From Alphaproteobacteria bacterium (lineage in GTDB: Bacteria; Pseudomonadota; Alphaproteobacteria; ATCC43930; CGMCC-115725): DNA of 59,836 nt. The translations under genes and the position numbers were made by a program. Below the pieces are notes generated by a model. The model ran no database searches, was not told the DNA's origin, and was given only the letters and a program-made list of their open reading frames with translations. The stretch spans positions 1-59,836 of the forward strand of contig JAGWNF010000019.1 of the NCBI GenBank assembly GCA_028871455.1, read 5' to 3'. Shown piece after piece: positions 42,013 to 50,546 of the stretch (position 1 is the stretch's first letter; every line of letters begins with the position of its first letter).

Positions 42013-42363
42013 ATGGAATCGATTTGGACGTCTGAACTCGTGCAGAACCTTGCCCGACTCTGGGACGAGGGGCACTCGACGGCCGAGATCGGCCGCCGGC
42101 TCGGGGTCAGCAAGAACGCCGTGGTGGGGAAGGCGCATCGGCTGGCCCTGACGCCGCGGCCTTCGCCGCTCAAGCGTCCGCCGTTGCGTCGACCGGCGGC
42201 ACCTGCGGTGGCGACCGGCAGCGGCAGCTGCTCCTGGCCGACAGGACATCCCGGCGACAAGGACTTCGGCTTCTGCGGCAAGCGCACGCTCGCTGGCAAA
42301 CCTTATTGTGCCGAGCATGCGGCGATGGCCTATGTGCGGCCGAAGAATCACAACGCCGCCTGA
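42013..42363 (+). CDS. gcrA: GcrA cell-cycle regulator
   Basis: A 116-residue GcrA, an alphaproteobacterial sigma-70 cofactor that reads CcrM-methylated GANTC sites. The N-terminal HTH is WTSELVQNLARLWDEGHSTAEIGRRL followed by VSKNAVVGKAHRL. The C-terminal sigma-binding domain has SCSWPTGHPGDKDFGFCG, then PYCAEHAAMAY, with its conserved Cys and His. The linker is short, making the protein smaller than the ~170 residues of Caulobacter GcrA. I chose ATG 42013 with GGGGG eight bases upstream. It ends 24 bases before a strong convergent terminator. Confidence 0.93.
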   Translation: MESIWTSELVQNLARLWDEGHSTAEIGRRLGVSKNAVVGKAHRLALTPRPSPLKRPPLRRPAAPAVATGSGSCSWPTGHPGDKDFGFCGKRTLAGKPYCAEHAAMAYVRPKNHNAA

Positions 42364-42387
42364 ACCGACCTGAGACCAGCCAAGCGG

Positions 42388-42423
42388 ACGCTCCCGGCGT
42401 CAACGCCGGGAGCGTTTGCGTTT
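42388..42423. terminator. Bidirectional terminator between gcrA and the SNase-like gene
   Basis: A 13-bp perfect inverted repeat, ACGCTCCCGGCGT (42388-42400) and ACGCCGGGAGCGT (42403-42415), is separated by two bases and followed by TTGCGTTT. The genes on either side converge here. Confidence 0.75.
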
Positions 42424-43454
42424 CAGCGGAAGCGCCATAGGCCGCGGTGCGCCGAACGCGCGGCGCCTTCGGCGGGAAGATAGTCGTAGCTCTGCGCCGA
42501 ATCGGCAAGCGCGAGACCCTCGATAACGAGGAAGCGGCCGAGATCGTTGCCCTGCTCGTCGAGACAGATGGCGCCGAGCGTGCCGTGTTGGCCCGGTGGC
42601 ACGCGACAGGCGACGATTGAATGGCCAGCGAGCTTGTGGGCGAGCGTCGCTTGGGCGAGCGCGGCACATGACGTCGGCTTGCCGTTCGTCCCGGCGCAGC
42701 GGTCCTGTGGTTCGGCCGACTTAACACCAAAAAGAGCGACGGTCTGACCCTGCACATCGAGAGTCAACGGACCGGCGGCACGCGCATGGCCGCTGAAGAC
42801 CGCGGAAGCCATGAGCGGCGCGAAGCCTTCAGCACGTGGCGGCGCGGCGGTCGCGACCGCGGATGGCGATGGGCTCGGCGTCGATCGCGGTGCCGGCGCG
42901 GCGGGCACGATGGTGAAGGTATGGCCGTTACGCTCGCTCATCGTCACGGCGCCGAACCGCTTGGTGTCACGTTCGCTTGGCACGACGTGGAAGCCCGGCG
43001 ACGCGACCGCGACGGTCGGCAATTCGGGCACGGCCGGGGTCATCGGGGTCGACCCGGGCGACGTTGACGGCGCTTGTGGCGGCAACTGCACCGGCGGCGC
43101 CGGCGATGGCGCCAGAGGCGCCACGAGGATGAGGGCTTTGTTGCCCGACGGCACCGAACGCAGCAACTCCGGCGGTGACTTCGGCGGGGGTGCGGGCGCC
43201 GTGCTCACAACGCTGGGCGCGGCTTTCGACGACGACGGCGCAGCGGGCATACCGGCTTTCATGGCCGGCTTAGGCACCGCGGCTACCGGCGGCGTCGCCG
43301 GCATCGGGTTGGGTTTACGATGGTGTTCGATGACGGCGACCGACGCCGCGGCGATGAGGCCGACGCCCAAGACGACCGGTCCCCATTTGCGCAGCGTCAG
43401 GCCGCGGGCATGCCGAATCCAGGCCTTGCGGATCGGTTGGTTTTCGCTTGACAT
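42423..43454 (-). CDS. Membrane-anchored protein with degenerate thermonuclease (SNase-like) domain
   Basis: A 343-residue protein. A basic N-terminal tail leads to one membrane helix (~25-42; GPVVLGVGLIAAASVAVI), a long Pro/Ala/Ser linker (~45-225) and a C-terminal SNase-like fold (~228-343) ending DYLPAEGAARSAHRGLWRF. Against staphylococcal nuclease, the usual VRLxGIDAPE reads VALFGVKSAEP and the usual DxYGRxxA reads GQHGTLGAI, so both catalytic Arg and the metal Asp look lost. It probably binds rather than cuts nucleic acid or protein. A Cys pair (DRCAGTNGKPTSC) may be a disulfide, consistent with a periplasmic location. It converges on gcrA and diverges from tatA. Confidence 0.7.
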   Translation of the reverse strand: MSSENQPIRKAWIRHARGLTLRKWGPVVLGVGLIAAASVAVIEHHRKPNPMPATPPVAAVPKPAMKAGMPAAPSSSKAAPSVVSTAPAPPPKSPPELLRSVPSGNKALILVAPLAPSPAPPVQLPPQAPSTSPGSTPMTPAVPELPTVAVASPGFHVVPSERDTKRFGAVTMSERNGHTFTIVPAAPAPRSTPSPSPSAVATAAPPRAEGFAPLMASAVFSGHARAAGPLTLDVQGQTVALFGVKSAEPQDRCAGTNGKPTSCAALAQATLAHKLAGHSIVACRVPPGQHGTLGAICLDEQGNDLGRFLVIEGLALADSAQSYDYLPAEGAARSAHRGLWRFR

Positions 43455-43522
43455 ATTGTCGCTAGGTCTGCGCCTCTGGTGCTAAAGTTCCGTCATCCGG
43501 AACCAATTTCCGAGGTTTTACC

Positions 43523-43744
43523 ATGGGTTCCTTCAGCCTGCTGCATTGGCTGGTCGTTCTCGTCATCGTCGTCCTGCTGTTCGGCGCCGGTAAACTGCCG
43601 CGTGTCATGGGCGACTTCGCCAAAGGCATCAAGGCCTTTAAAGCGGGCATGCGCGAGGATGACGAGGCCGAGAGCAAGCCACCCCAGCAGGTGCAGCCAC
43701 CCTCGGCCGCCGCCGGCGATCGGCCGGCGCATGATCGCGGTTAG
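43523..43744 (+). CDS. tatA: Sec-independent translocase subunit TatA
   Basis: A 73-residue TatA. One N-terminal membrane helix ([21 protein letters not shown]) contains the hallmark FGxGKLP hinge. The amphipathic helix [16 protein letters not shown] and a Pro/Gln-rich polar tail follow. It forms the protein-conducting part of the Tat pathway in the inner membrane. tatB and tatC are not next to it in this window, unlike the usual tatABC cluster. The following gene begins 25 bases downstream. Confidence 0.92.
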   Translation: MGSFSLLHWLVVLVIVVLLFGAGKLPRVMGDFAKGIKAFKAGMREDDEAESKPPQQVQPPSAAAGDRPAHDRG

Positions 43745-43769
43745 GACGTCGCGCCTCACCGCGGACATT

Positions 43770-44330
43770 ATGAGCGAAGCCCGGTTTCCGCCGCTCGCCG
43801 AGAGCGCGATGACGGACGAGCAGAGGCGTGTCGCGACCGCGATCGTCGAAGGGCGCCAGACGCTGCGCGGTCCGTTCCACATGCTGTTGCGCAATCCCGC
43901 ACTCGGCGACCGCGTCCAGAACGTTGGCCGCTACCTGCGTTTCGAGAACACCCTCCCCGACGCGGTCAAAGAGCTAGTGATCCTAGTGACAGCGCGCTAC
44001 TGGGGCGCGCAATTCGAATGGGCAATTCATCGCGGCTTCGCGCTCGACACCGGCCTGCCGGCGGCGGTCTGCGACGCGATCGGCCGCGGCCAGGAACCCG
44101 CCGGCCTGACGCCGGAGCAGCAGACAGCTTATGACTTCGCCAGCGAGCTGCTCGCTACCAAAGGCGTGAACGATCCGGTCTTCGCGCGCGCCAGGCAGGT
44201 CTTCGGCGAGGCCGGCGTGGTCGAACTCACGATCTGCGTCGGCTATTACGGCCTCATCGGTCTCGTCCTCAATACCGACCGTACGCCACCCCCGCCCGGT
44301 GCCGAGGCGCTGCCGCCGCTGGCCCGCTGA
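43770..44330 (+). CDS. Carboxymuconolactone decarboxylase family protein
   Basis: A 186-residue all-helical protein of the CMD/AhpD superfamily. The core segment VKELVILVTARYWGAQFEWAIH is the family signature, where His or Glu can act in catalysis. The CxxC pair of peroxidase-type AhpD is absent, so alkylhydroperoxidase activity is unlikely. No protocatechuate genes adjoin it, so the substrate is unknown. ATG 43770 is chosen; ATG 43731, overlapping tatA, is also in frame. It ends 18 bases before queA. Confidence 0.82.
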   Translation: MSEARFPPLAESAMTDEQRRVATAIVEGRQTLRGPFHMLLRNPALGDRVQNVGRYLRFENTLPDAVKELVILVTARYWGAQFEWAIHRGFALDTGLPAAVCDAIGRGQEPAGLTPEQQTAYDFASELLATKGVNDPVFARARQVFGEAGVVELTICVGYYGLIGLVLNTDRTPPPPGAEALPPLAR

Positions 44331-44348
44331 CCCCAACGGGCGCCCGCC

Positions 44349-45383
44349 ATGCGGGTCGACGATTTCGATTTTCCGCTGCCGCGCCGGCTGATCGCCCCGC
44401 ACCCGATTGAGCCGCGTGATGCCGCGCGGCTGCTTGTCGTCGGATCCGCGCTGGTCGATCGACAAGTCCGCGATCTGCCGAAATTGCTCAGGCGCGGCGA
44501 TATCCTGATAGTCAACGACACACGCGTGATTCCGACGCGGCTCTATGGTCGCCGCGGCAGTGCCGCGATCGAAGCGACACTGCATCGCCGCGAGAGCCCG
44601 GCGCGCTGGCGTGCGTTCGTCAAGAACGCACGACGGCTTAAAGTGGGCGACCGCATCGAATTCGCTGCGGACTTTTCTGCAGGCGTTGCCGCGCGGCACG
44701 CAGAAGGCGATCTCAGCCTCGATTTCGATTTCAGCGACGCCGATCTACGCGCCGCGCTCGAGCGTTATGGCGCAATGCCGCTGCCGCCCTACATCAGGCG
44801 GTCGCGTGGCGGCGATCCACGGGATCGCACCGATTATCAGACTATCTTCGCGATTAACGAGGGTGCGGTGGCGGCGCCGACGGCAGGATTGCATTTCACG
44901 TCGCCGCTCTTGGACGCACTCGAAAGCGCCGGCGTCGCTCGGGTTGCCGTGACCTTGCACGTCGGAGCCGGTACCTTCCTGCCAGTCAAGGTCGACGACA
45001 CAGCGGAGCACAAAATGCACGGCGAATGGGGGACGGTGAGCGCCGAAGCGGCCGCGAAGCTCAATGCCGTCCGCTGCGCCGGCGGCCGCATCGTCGCCGT
45101 CGGCACGACCGCGGTGCGGCTGCTCGAAAGCGCTGCGCGCCCGGGCGGCGAAATCGAGCCATTTGAAGGCGAGACTGAGCTCTTCATCACGCCGGGTTAT
45201 CGTTTTCGCGCGATCGACATGCTGTTCACCAATTTTCACCTGCCGCGGTCCACGCTGTTCATGCTGGTCTCGGCCTTTGCCGGGCTCGGTCGGATGAAGC
45301 GTGCCTATGCGCATGCAGTCGAGCGTGACTACCGCTTTTTCTCCTACGGCGACGCCTGCCTGTTGTTTCCGGAGGTGCGGTGA
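44349..45383 (+). CDS. queA: S-adenosylmethionine:tRNA ribosyltransferase-isomerase
   Basis: A 344-residue QueA. It transfers the ribosyl part of SAM to preQ1 in tRNA to give epoxyqueuosine. Family segments include [19 protein letters not shown] at the start, [22 protein letters not shown] and FLPVKVDD, with [12 protein letters not shown] near the end. It is first in a tight queA-tgt-queF-queG run. Its stop overlaps the tgt GTG start (GTGA), coupling the two translations. No preQ1 riboswitch fits in the 18-base gap ahead of it. Confidence 0.96.
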   Translation: MRVDDFDFPLPRRLIAPHPIEPRDAARLLVVGSALVDRQVRDLPKLLRRGDILIVNDTRVIPTRLYGRRGSAAIEATLHRRESPARWRAFVKNARRLKVGDRIEFAADFSAGVAARHAEGDLSLDFDFSDADLRAALERYGAMPLPPYIRRSRGGDPRDRTDYQTIFAINEGAVAAPTAGLHFTSPLLDALESAGVARVAVTLHVGAGTFLPVKVDDTAEHKMHGEWGTVSAEAAAKLNAVRCAGGRIVAVGTTAVRLLESAARPGGEIEPFEGETELFITPGYRFRAIDMLFTNFHLPRSTLFMLVSAFAGLGRMKRAYAHAVERDYRFFSYGDACLLFPEVR

Positions 45384-46504
45384 GCGTCGCCTTCGCGATC
45401 GCCGCGCGCGACGGTGCCGCCCGGCGCGGTCGGCTCACGACCGCGCACGGCACGGTCGAGACGCCGGCCTTCATGCCGGTCGGCACGGCGGCGGCGGTCA
45501 AGGCCATGCGGCCCGAGGACGTGGCCCAGGCCGGCTTCGCTATGATTCTCGCCAACACTTATCACCTGATGCTACGACCCGGCGCGGAGCGCGTGGCATC
45601 GCTCGGCGGGCTGCACCGGTTCATGAACTGGCCGGGCCCGATCCTGACCGACTCCGGCGGCTTCCAGGTGCTGTCGCTTGCCAAGCTGCGCCAAATCTCC
45701 GAGGACGGCGTCGTCTTCCAGTCGCACCTCGACGGCAGCCGGCACGAACTCTCGCCCGAGCGCGCAATCGAGATCCAGCGCCTGCTCGGCGCCGACATCA
45801 CCATGGTGCTCGACGAGTGCACGGCGTTTCCCGCGACCGGAAACGAAGCGCGCCAGTCGATGGAACGTTCGATGCGCTGGGCCGAGCGCTGCAAGCATGC
45901 TTTCCGCGATTCGGGCGGTTATGGCCTCTTCGGCATCAATCAGGGCGGTGTGCACGCGGATCTGCGCCTCGCCTCGGCCAAGGCGCTGACGGACATCGGC
46001 TTCGACGGCTATGCCATCGGCGGTCTCGCGGTCGGCGAAGGTCAAGCGGCGATGTTCGCCGTGCTCGACGCAACCGTGCCGACGCTGCCCGACGACAAGC
46101 CGCACTATCTCATGGGTGTCGGCAAGCCGGACGACCTCCTCGGCGCGGTAATCCGCGGTGTCGACCTCTTCGATTGCGTGGTGCCGACGCGCTCTGGCCG
46201 CACGGCGCAGGCTTTCACGCGTTTCGGCACCGTCAATCTGCGCAACGCGCGACATCTCGACGACAAGCGGCCGCTTGATCAGGGCTGCGACTGTCCGGCC
46301 TGCACACTCTATTCGCGCGCCTACCTCCATCACCTGGCGCGCGCCGGCGAAATCCTGGCCAGCATGCTGTTGACGCACCACAATCTTCGCTACTATGCAC
46401 GACTGATGGAGCAAATGCGCGCGGCCATCGAAGCCGGGCGTCTCGCCGAGCTCGGCAACCACCTGACACGCGACTGGGCCCGCGGCGATATCGAGCCCCG
46501 CTAG
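45380..46504 (+). CDS. tgt: tRNA-guanine transglycosylase
   Basis: A 374-residue bacterial Tgt that swaps guanine 34 for preQ1 in Asn, Asp, His and Tyr tRNAs. The general-base Asp is in [14 protein letters not shown], the nucleophile Asp region is [12 protein letters not shown] and [14 protein letters not shown], and the zinc site is [17 protein letters not shown]. It starts at GTG 45380 overlapping the queA stop by four bases and ends two bases before queF. Confidence 0.97.
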   Translation: MSVAFAIAARDGAARRGRLTTAHGTVETPAFMPVGTAAAVKAMRPEDVAQAGFAMILANTYHLMLRPGAERVASLGGLHRFMNWPGPILTDSGGFQVLSLAKLRQISEDGVVFQSHLDGSRHELSPERAIEIQRLLGADITMVLDECTAFPATGNEARQSMERSMRWAERCKHAFRDSGGYGLFGINQGGVHADLRLASAKALTDIGFDGYAIGGLAVGEGQAAMFAVLDATVPTLPDDKPHYLMGVGKPDDLLGAVIRGVDLFDCVVPTRSGRTAQAFTRFGTVNLRNARHLDDKRPLDQGCDCPACTLYSRAYLHHLARAGEILASMLLTHHNLRYYARLMEQMRAAIEAGRLAELGNHLTRDWARGDIEPR

Positions 46505-46506
46505 AG

Positions 46507-46974
46507 ATGCCGAAATCCAAGAAGCCCTATCGCGATCTGACGCTGCTCGGCCGGAAGGTGGCCCTGCCCGCTTCGCCTGATGAAGCGGTGCTCGAGCGCG
46601 TCACCAATCCTCATCCGGGCGCCACATATCTCGTGCGATTCAATGCGCCGGAATTCACCTGCCTCTGTCCGCTCACCGGCCAGCCCGACTTCGCGCATTT
46701 CGTCATCGACTACGTGCCGGCGAAGCACATCATCGAGAGCAAGTCGCTGAAGCTATTCCTCGGATCGTTCCGCAATCACGGCACTTTCCATGAGGACTGC
46801 ACGCTGGCGATCGCCAAAAGTGTCGGCGCCGCGATCAAGCCGCGCTGGCTCCGCATCGGCGGCTTCTGGTATCCGCGCGGCGGCATGCCGATCGACATCT
46901 TCTATCAAACCGGCGCGCCGCCGAAGGATCTCTGGCTGCCCGATCCGGGCGTACCACCCTATCGCGGCCGCTGA
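46507..46974 (+). CDS. queF: NADPH-dependent 7-cyano-7-deazaguanine (preQ0) reductase
   Basis: A 155-residue short (unimodular) QueF that reduces preQ0 to preQ1. The catalytic Cys54 lies in [14 protein letters not shown] with Asp61, and the QueF motif [15 protein letters not shown] binds NADPH. It starts two bases after the tgt stop and ends one base before queG. The earlier preQ0 genes (queC, queD, queE, folE) are not in the window. Confidence 0.96.
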   Translation: MPKSKKPYRDLTLLGRKVALPASPDEAVLERVTNPHPGATYLVRFNAPEFTCLCPLTGQPDFAHFVIDYVPAKHIIESKSLKLFLGSFRNHGTFHEDCTLAIAKSVGAAIKPRWLRIGGFWYPRGGMPIDIFYQTGAPPKDLWLPDPGVPPYRGR

Positions 46975-46975
46975 A

Positions 46976-48088
46976 ATGAATGCGGCGCGGATCAAGGCGA
47001 TGATCCGCGACGAGGCGCTGAAGCTCGGCTTCGACGCCATCGGATTTGCCGCACCCGAAGCCGCTGCGGCGGCGCGCGTCGGCCTTGCCGATTTCCTGGC
47101 ACAAGGCTTCCACGGCGAGATGGACTGGCTGGCCGGGCGCGCGGCGGAGCGCGCCAGCCCGACCGAGCTGTGGCCCGACGTGAAAAGCGTCGTCGTGCTT
47201 GGTTTGAATTACGCGCCTGAGTGCGATCCATTGCCCGAACTCGACGCGCATGACCGCGGCTATGTCTCGGTCTATGCGCGCGGCCGCGACTACCACGACC
47301 TGATCAAGGGCCGGCTCAAGACCCTGGCGCAGAAGATCGCGTCACGCTGGGGCCCGGCGCTCAAGGTCTTCGTCGACACCGCGCCGGTGATGGAGAAGCC
47401 GCTGGCGCAAGCCGGAGGCATCGGGTGGCAAGGCAAGCATACCAACCTGGTGTCACGCGAGTTCGGCTCGTGGTTGTTTTTGGGCGAGATCTTTCTCGAT
47501 TTGGCGCTGCCGCCCGATGCGGCCGAGAACGATCATTGCGGCGAGTGCCGTCGCTGCCTCGATGCCTGCCCGACACAGGCGTTTCCCGGCCCCTATCGAC
47601 TCGATGCGCGGCGCTGCATCTCGTATCTGACCATCGAGCACAAAGGACCGATCAACGCCCAACTGCGGCCGCTGATCGGCACACGCGTCTATGGCTGTGA
47701 TGATTGCCTCGCCGTTTGCCCCTGGAACAAATTCGCACAGGCCGCGCGCGAGGCCGCGCTTCAGCCGCGGCCAGCGCTGACCGCTCCGGCGCTCGCCGAG
47801 CTGGCGCGGCTCGACGACGCGGCGTTTCGTAAACTGTTCGCGGCTTCGCCGGTGAAGCGTATCGGCCGCGACCGCTTCTTGCGCAATGTCCTGATTGCCA
47901 TCGGCAACAGCGGCGAGACGGCGCTCGCCGCCTCGGCGCACGAGCGGCTCGACGACGACTCACCGCTGGTGCGCGCCATGGCCGTCTGGGCGTTGAAGCG
48001 GCTCGATCCGGCGAGGGCGGAGACGCTACGTGATGGCTGTCTGGCGCGCGAAACTGACCTCCAAGTCCGGACGGAGTGGACGGCTTAG
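46976..48088 (+). CDS. queG: Epoxyqueuosine reductase
   Basis: A 370-residue QueG, the last step of queuosine synthesis, using cobalamin and two 4Fe-4S clusters. Ferredoxin-like cluster segments are HCGECRRCLDACPTQAF and YGCDDCLAVCPWNKF. VDTAPVMEKPLAQAGGIGW carries the catalytic Asp region. The C terminus is a HEAT-like helical repeat. I chose ATG 46976, one base after the queF stop. The 3' end overlaps the convergent PAS/ATPase gene by four bases. Confidence 0.96.
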   Translation: MNAARIKAMIRDEALKLGFDAIGFAAPEAAAAARVGLADFLAQGFHGEMDWLAGRAAERASPTELWPDVKSVVVLGLNYAPECDPLPELDAHDRGYVSVYARGRDYHDLIKGRLKTLAQKIASRWGPALKVFVDTAPVMEKPLAQAGGIGWQGKHTNLVSREFGSWLFLGEIFLDLALPPDAAENDHCGECRRCLDACPTQAFPGPYRLDARRCISYLTIEHKGPINAQLRPLIGTRVYGCDDCLAVCPWNKFAQAAREAALQPRPALTAPALAELARLDDAAFRKLFAASPVKRIGRDRFLRNVLIAIGNSGETALAASAHERLDDDSPLVRAMAVWALKRLDPARAETLRDGCLARETDLQVRTEWTA

Positions 48089-49062
48089 GCGACCTTCTGA
48101 GAGATCTTCATCGCCGGCAGGCGGACGATGACGACGAGACCGCGACCCGGCACGCCGGTCACCTGCAGGGTCCCGCCCTCGTCCTCGGCGAGCGCCTTGG
48201 CTTGGCCGAGGATGCTGCGCTCGCCAATCTCGTCTTCGCCGAGCGCCGGCCCGGTATCGGCGATCTCGATGCCAAAATCGTCGCCGGCGCGCGCGGCACG
48301 CAGCATCACGCGACCGCCCGACGCCGAGCGCGCAACGGCGTTGCCGAGCAGCCGCACAACCATCTCGGTCAGCGCCCGATCCGAGCCCGTATAGGTGCCG
48401 ATGCCGGGTTCGACCGAAGTGGCCAGCACGACGCCGGCGGCTTCGGCCTCGGGCTCGACCAGGCAGGCTGCGGCGCCGATCAGCGCAGCGAGCACGACCT
48501 GTTCGTCACGTGCGGCGGCGATCGTAAACGCGGAGGATACGGCGTCGGTAACGTCGCGCACTGTAATCAACAGTTTGCGCGTGCGCCCCGTGTCGTCGGC
48601 GATGCCGAGACATTCGCAGCGCAGACGGCGTGTTGCGCCGTCGGCGCGCAGTGCCCGCAGCTCGATCGGCGCCGGTGTTTCGGCCCGCGCCAGGGTCGCC
48701 AGCCAAGCCGCCGCGCGGCCGCGATCCTGCGCGTGAATCATTGCCATCAGCCGGGCACGAGACGGCGGTGCACTTTCCGGATCCAGGCCGAACAGCGAGT
48801 ACATCGCCGGCGACCAAGTCACGTCGCCATTCGCGATATCCCATTCCCAGCTGGCCACCGGCGTATCGCGGCCCTCGGCAGCGGCGGCTTGATATTGGCG
48901 GAGGCCAGCTTCGGCGGCGATGCGGCGCGCGCGCTCGTCGGCGAACGCCGCCGCCGCGGCCGTCAAAGCCGCGCGCCGGTGGTACGAAACCGCTAACCAA
49001 GCGGCACTCGCACCGACCAGCGCGCCCGCCGCCGCGAGGCCAATTCCGTCAAGCCAATCCAT
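48085..49062 (-). CDS. Membrane-anchored PAS / HATPase protein lacking a HisKA domain
   Basis: A 325-residue protein. One N-terminal membrane helix (IGLAAAGALVGASAAWLAV) precedes a PAS-like domain (~65-170; ASWEWDIANGDVTWSPAMYSLFGL) and a C-terminal ATPase fold (~225-315) with N box MVVRLLGNAVARS and G1 box IEIADTGPALG. Between PAS and ATPase there is no HELR-type phospho-acceptor, only a short Ala/Glu-rich stretch, and the G2 box is weak. It may be a degenerate kinase or an ATP-binding sensor. No response regulator is close. Confidence 0.75.
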   Translation of the reverse strand: MDWLDGIGLAAAGALVGASAAWLAVSYHRRAALTAAAAAFADERARRIAAEAGLRQYQAAAAEGRDTPVASWEWDIANGDVTWSPAMYSLFGLDPESAPPSRARLMAMIHAQDRGRAAAWLATLARAETPAPIELRALRADGATRRLRCECLGIADDTGRTRKLLITVRDVTDAVSSAFTIAAARDEQVVLAALIGAAACLVEPEAEAAGVVLATSVEPGIGTYTGSDRALTEMVVRLLGNAVARSASGGRVMLRAARAGDDFGIEIADTGPALGEDEIGERSILGQAKALAEDEGGTLQVTGVPGRGLVVIVRLPAMKISQKVA

Positions 49063-49095
49063 GCCGCGAGTATCGGCCGGGAAGGTGAACGGAGG

Positions 49096-50370
49096 TTAAA
49101 GCAGGCGCTCGGGTCCCGCTGCCGTGGTTAACAGTGCGTTCAGCACGCGCAAGCGTCGGCGCGGCCGCGGCTTCGCGGCGGCCGCCTTTTCCGCCGCATC
49201 GATGCGCTGCCAGCCAGCGAGGCTGACCGCACCGGCACCACGGGTCTCGAGCAGCCGCGCCAGACCGGCCCGACCCGGCCGGGTTGACGGCGCCGTGCCT
49301 GCTTCCTTGAGGACGCGATCGGCCACCTGCCGCGCATCGGCGACGATCTCAGCGATCGAGCCGGCCGGGCCGCGCTTGGCCCAGCCGGCGGCATAGAGCC
49401 CCGGCGCGATCAAGCCGCGATCGTCGAGCAACCGATCGTAAGCCGCCGTGCGCTCGAGGCCGATCGCCGCGATCACGAGTTCGCCACGCAGCGCGAGATT
49501 TTGGCCGAGACGGTCGGGCCGCGTGAACAGTACCCGCTCAACACCTGCCGCGCCGTCGAAGCGAAGTGGCCGGAGATAGAAGTGAAAGCGGATCGGCAGG
49601 CGCGCTTCGTCGCGCGGGGCTGCGGCGAGCGCGTTGAACGCCCGCAGCAGCGTCTTGCGATCGCGGTCGAGCGTATCGGCGAGCGCTTCGGCATGGGTCA
49701 ACGCCTCGGGATCAATCACCGCCTGAGCGCGCGCAAGCTTCTTCAGGTCGGCAACGTCCCCCGGCCGAAAGCGGGAGGCGAGCAGGTCGTTGCGACCGAC
49801 GACATGGATGCTTTTTAGCGGCATCGCCGCGAGCGCGTCAGCGACCTCCGGGTCAAGATCGGCCTTAGCCAGCTCCTTGGACGATCGCGCCAGCAGCCGA
49901 GCGATTTCGAGTGCGACGCTGCCCTGGCCGACAACGATGACGTTGCGCACACGCGCGAGCGGCGGCGGCGATGGTGTCTCTGGGTCGCCGTTGAGCCAGC
50001 GCATAAACGCGCCCGCCCCCCAGACGCCGGACAGTCGGTCGCCGGGCACATTGAGTTGCCGGTCCACGCCGGCGCCGGTCGCGACCACCACCGCGTCGTA
50101 GAGCGTGCGCAGATCGGCGAGATCGAATTCGCGGCCGAGCGCGACATTGCCCCAGAACGCCACCGATTTCGCCGCCAGGGCGCGCGCAAAAATCGCCGTG
50201 GTTTTCTTGTCGAGCACGCGGTCCGGCGCCAGGCCATAGCGAGCCAGACCGAACGGCACCGGCAGATTGTCGATCAGGTCGATGCGCGCCTGCGGCGCTT
50301 TATGCGCAATCCGCTCGGCAACCGCGAGTCCGGCCGGGCCACTACCGACGATGATGATGGACAGCGCCAA
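49096..50370 (-). CDS. FprA-like FAD-dependent ferredoxin/adrenodoxin-type NADP reductase
   Basis: A 424-residue flavoprotein of the adrenodoxin-reductase type. The FAD fingerprint is [18 protein letters not shown], the early segment PVPFGLARYGLAPDR is diagnostic, and the NADP loop is VIVVGQGSVALEIARLL. AGWAKRGPAGSIAEI closes the FAD site. It should move electrons from NADPH to a ferredoxin, though no ferredoxin gene adjoins it. The start is TTG 50370 with GAGG upstream. A possible 39-residue gene ends eight bases ahead. Confidence 0.9.
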   Translation of the reverse strand: MALSIIIVGSGPAGLAVAERIAHKAPQARIDLIDNLPVPFGLARYGLAPDRVLDKKTTAIFARALAAKSVAFWGNVALGREFDLADLRTLYDAVVVATGAGVDRQLNVPGDRLSGVWGAGAFMRWLNGDPETPSPPPLARVRNVIVVGQGSVALEIARLLARSSKELAKADLDPEVADALAAMPLKSIHVVGRNDLLASRFRPGDVADLKKLARAQAVIDPEALTHAEALADTLDRDRKTLLRAFNALAAAPRDEARLPIRFHFYLRPLRFDGAAGVERVLFTRPDRLGQNLALRGELVIAAIGLERTAAYDRLLDDRGLIAPGLYAAGWAKRGPAGSIAEIVADARQVADRVLKEAGTAPSTRPGRAGLARLLETRGAGAVSLAGWQRIDAAEKAAAAKPRPRRRLRVLNALLTTAAGPERLL

Positions 50371-50377
50371 GGCCGCC

Positions 50378-50497
50378 TCACGCTAGGCGGACGTAATCGG
50401 AGTCGGCCAGCAGCCGATTGACCCCGCGATCCGTGATCAACGCTCCCTCCTCGGCCGGTGGCGCCAATTCGTGCTCTTTTGCCGGACGATAGTGCAT
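50378..50497 (-). CDS. Possible 39-residue protein upstream of the FprA-like gene
   Basis: ATG 50497 opens a frame that starts HYRPAKEHELAPPAEE, continues with ITDRGVNRLLADSDYVRLA and stops at TGA 50378-50380, eight bases before the TTG of the reductase. Codon use and composition look natural. The first residues resemble the N termini of flavin-reductase-like proteins, but the rest does not, so it could be a remnant or a real small protein. Confidence 0.3.
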   Translation of the reverse strand: MHYRPAKEHELAPPAEEGALITDRGVNRLLADSDYVRLA

Positions 50498-50546
50498 ACT
50501 CGTGGCCGGTCAAGAAACGGGGAAGAATTGGTCGCTGCATCGCGTC

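Noticed and set aside
44331-44348. preQ1 riboswitch before queA
   Set aside because: Only 18 bases separate the previous stop from queA, too short for a preQ1 aptamer with its expression platform.
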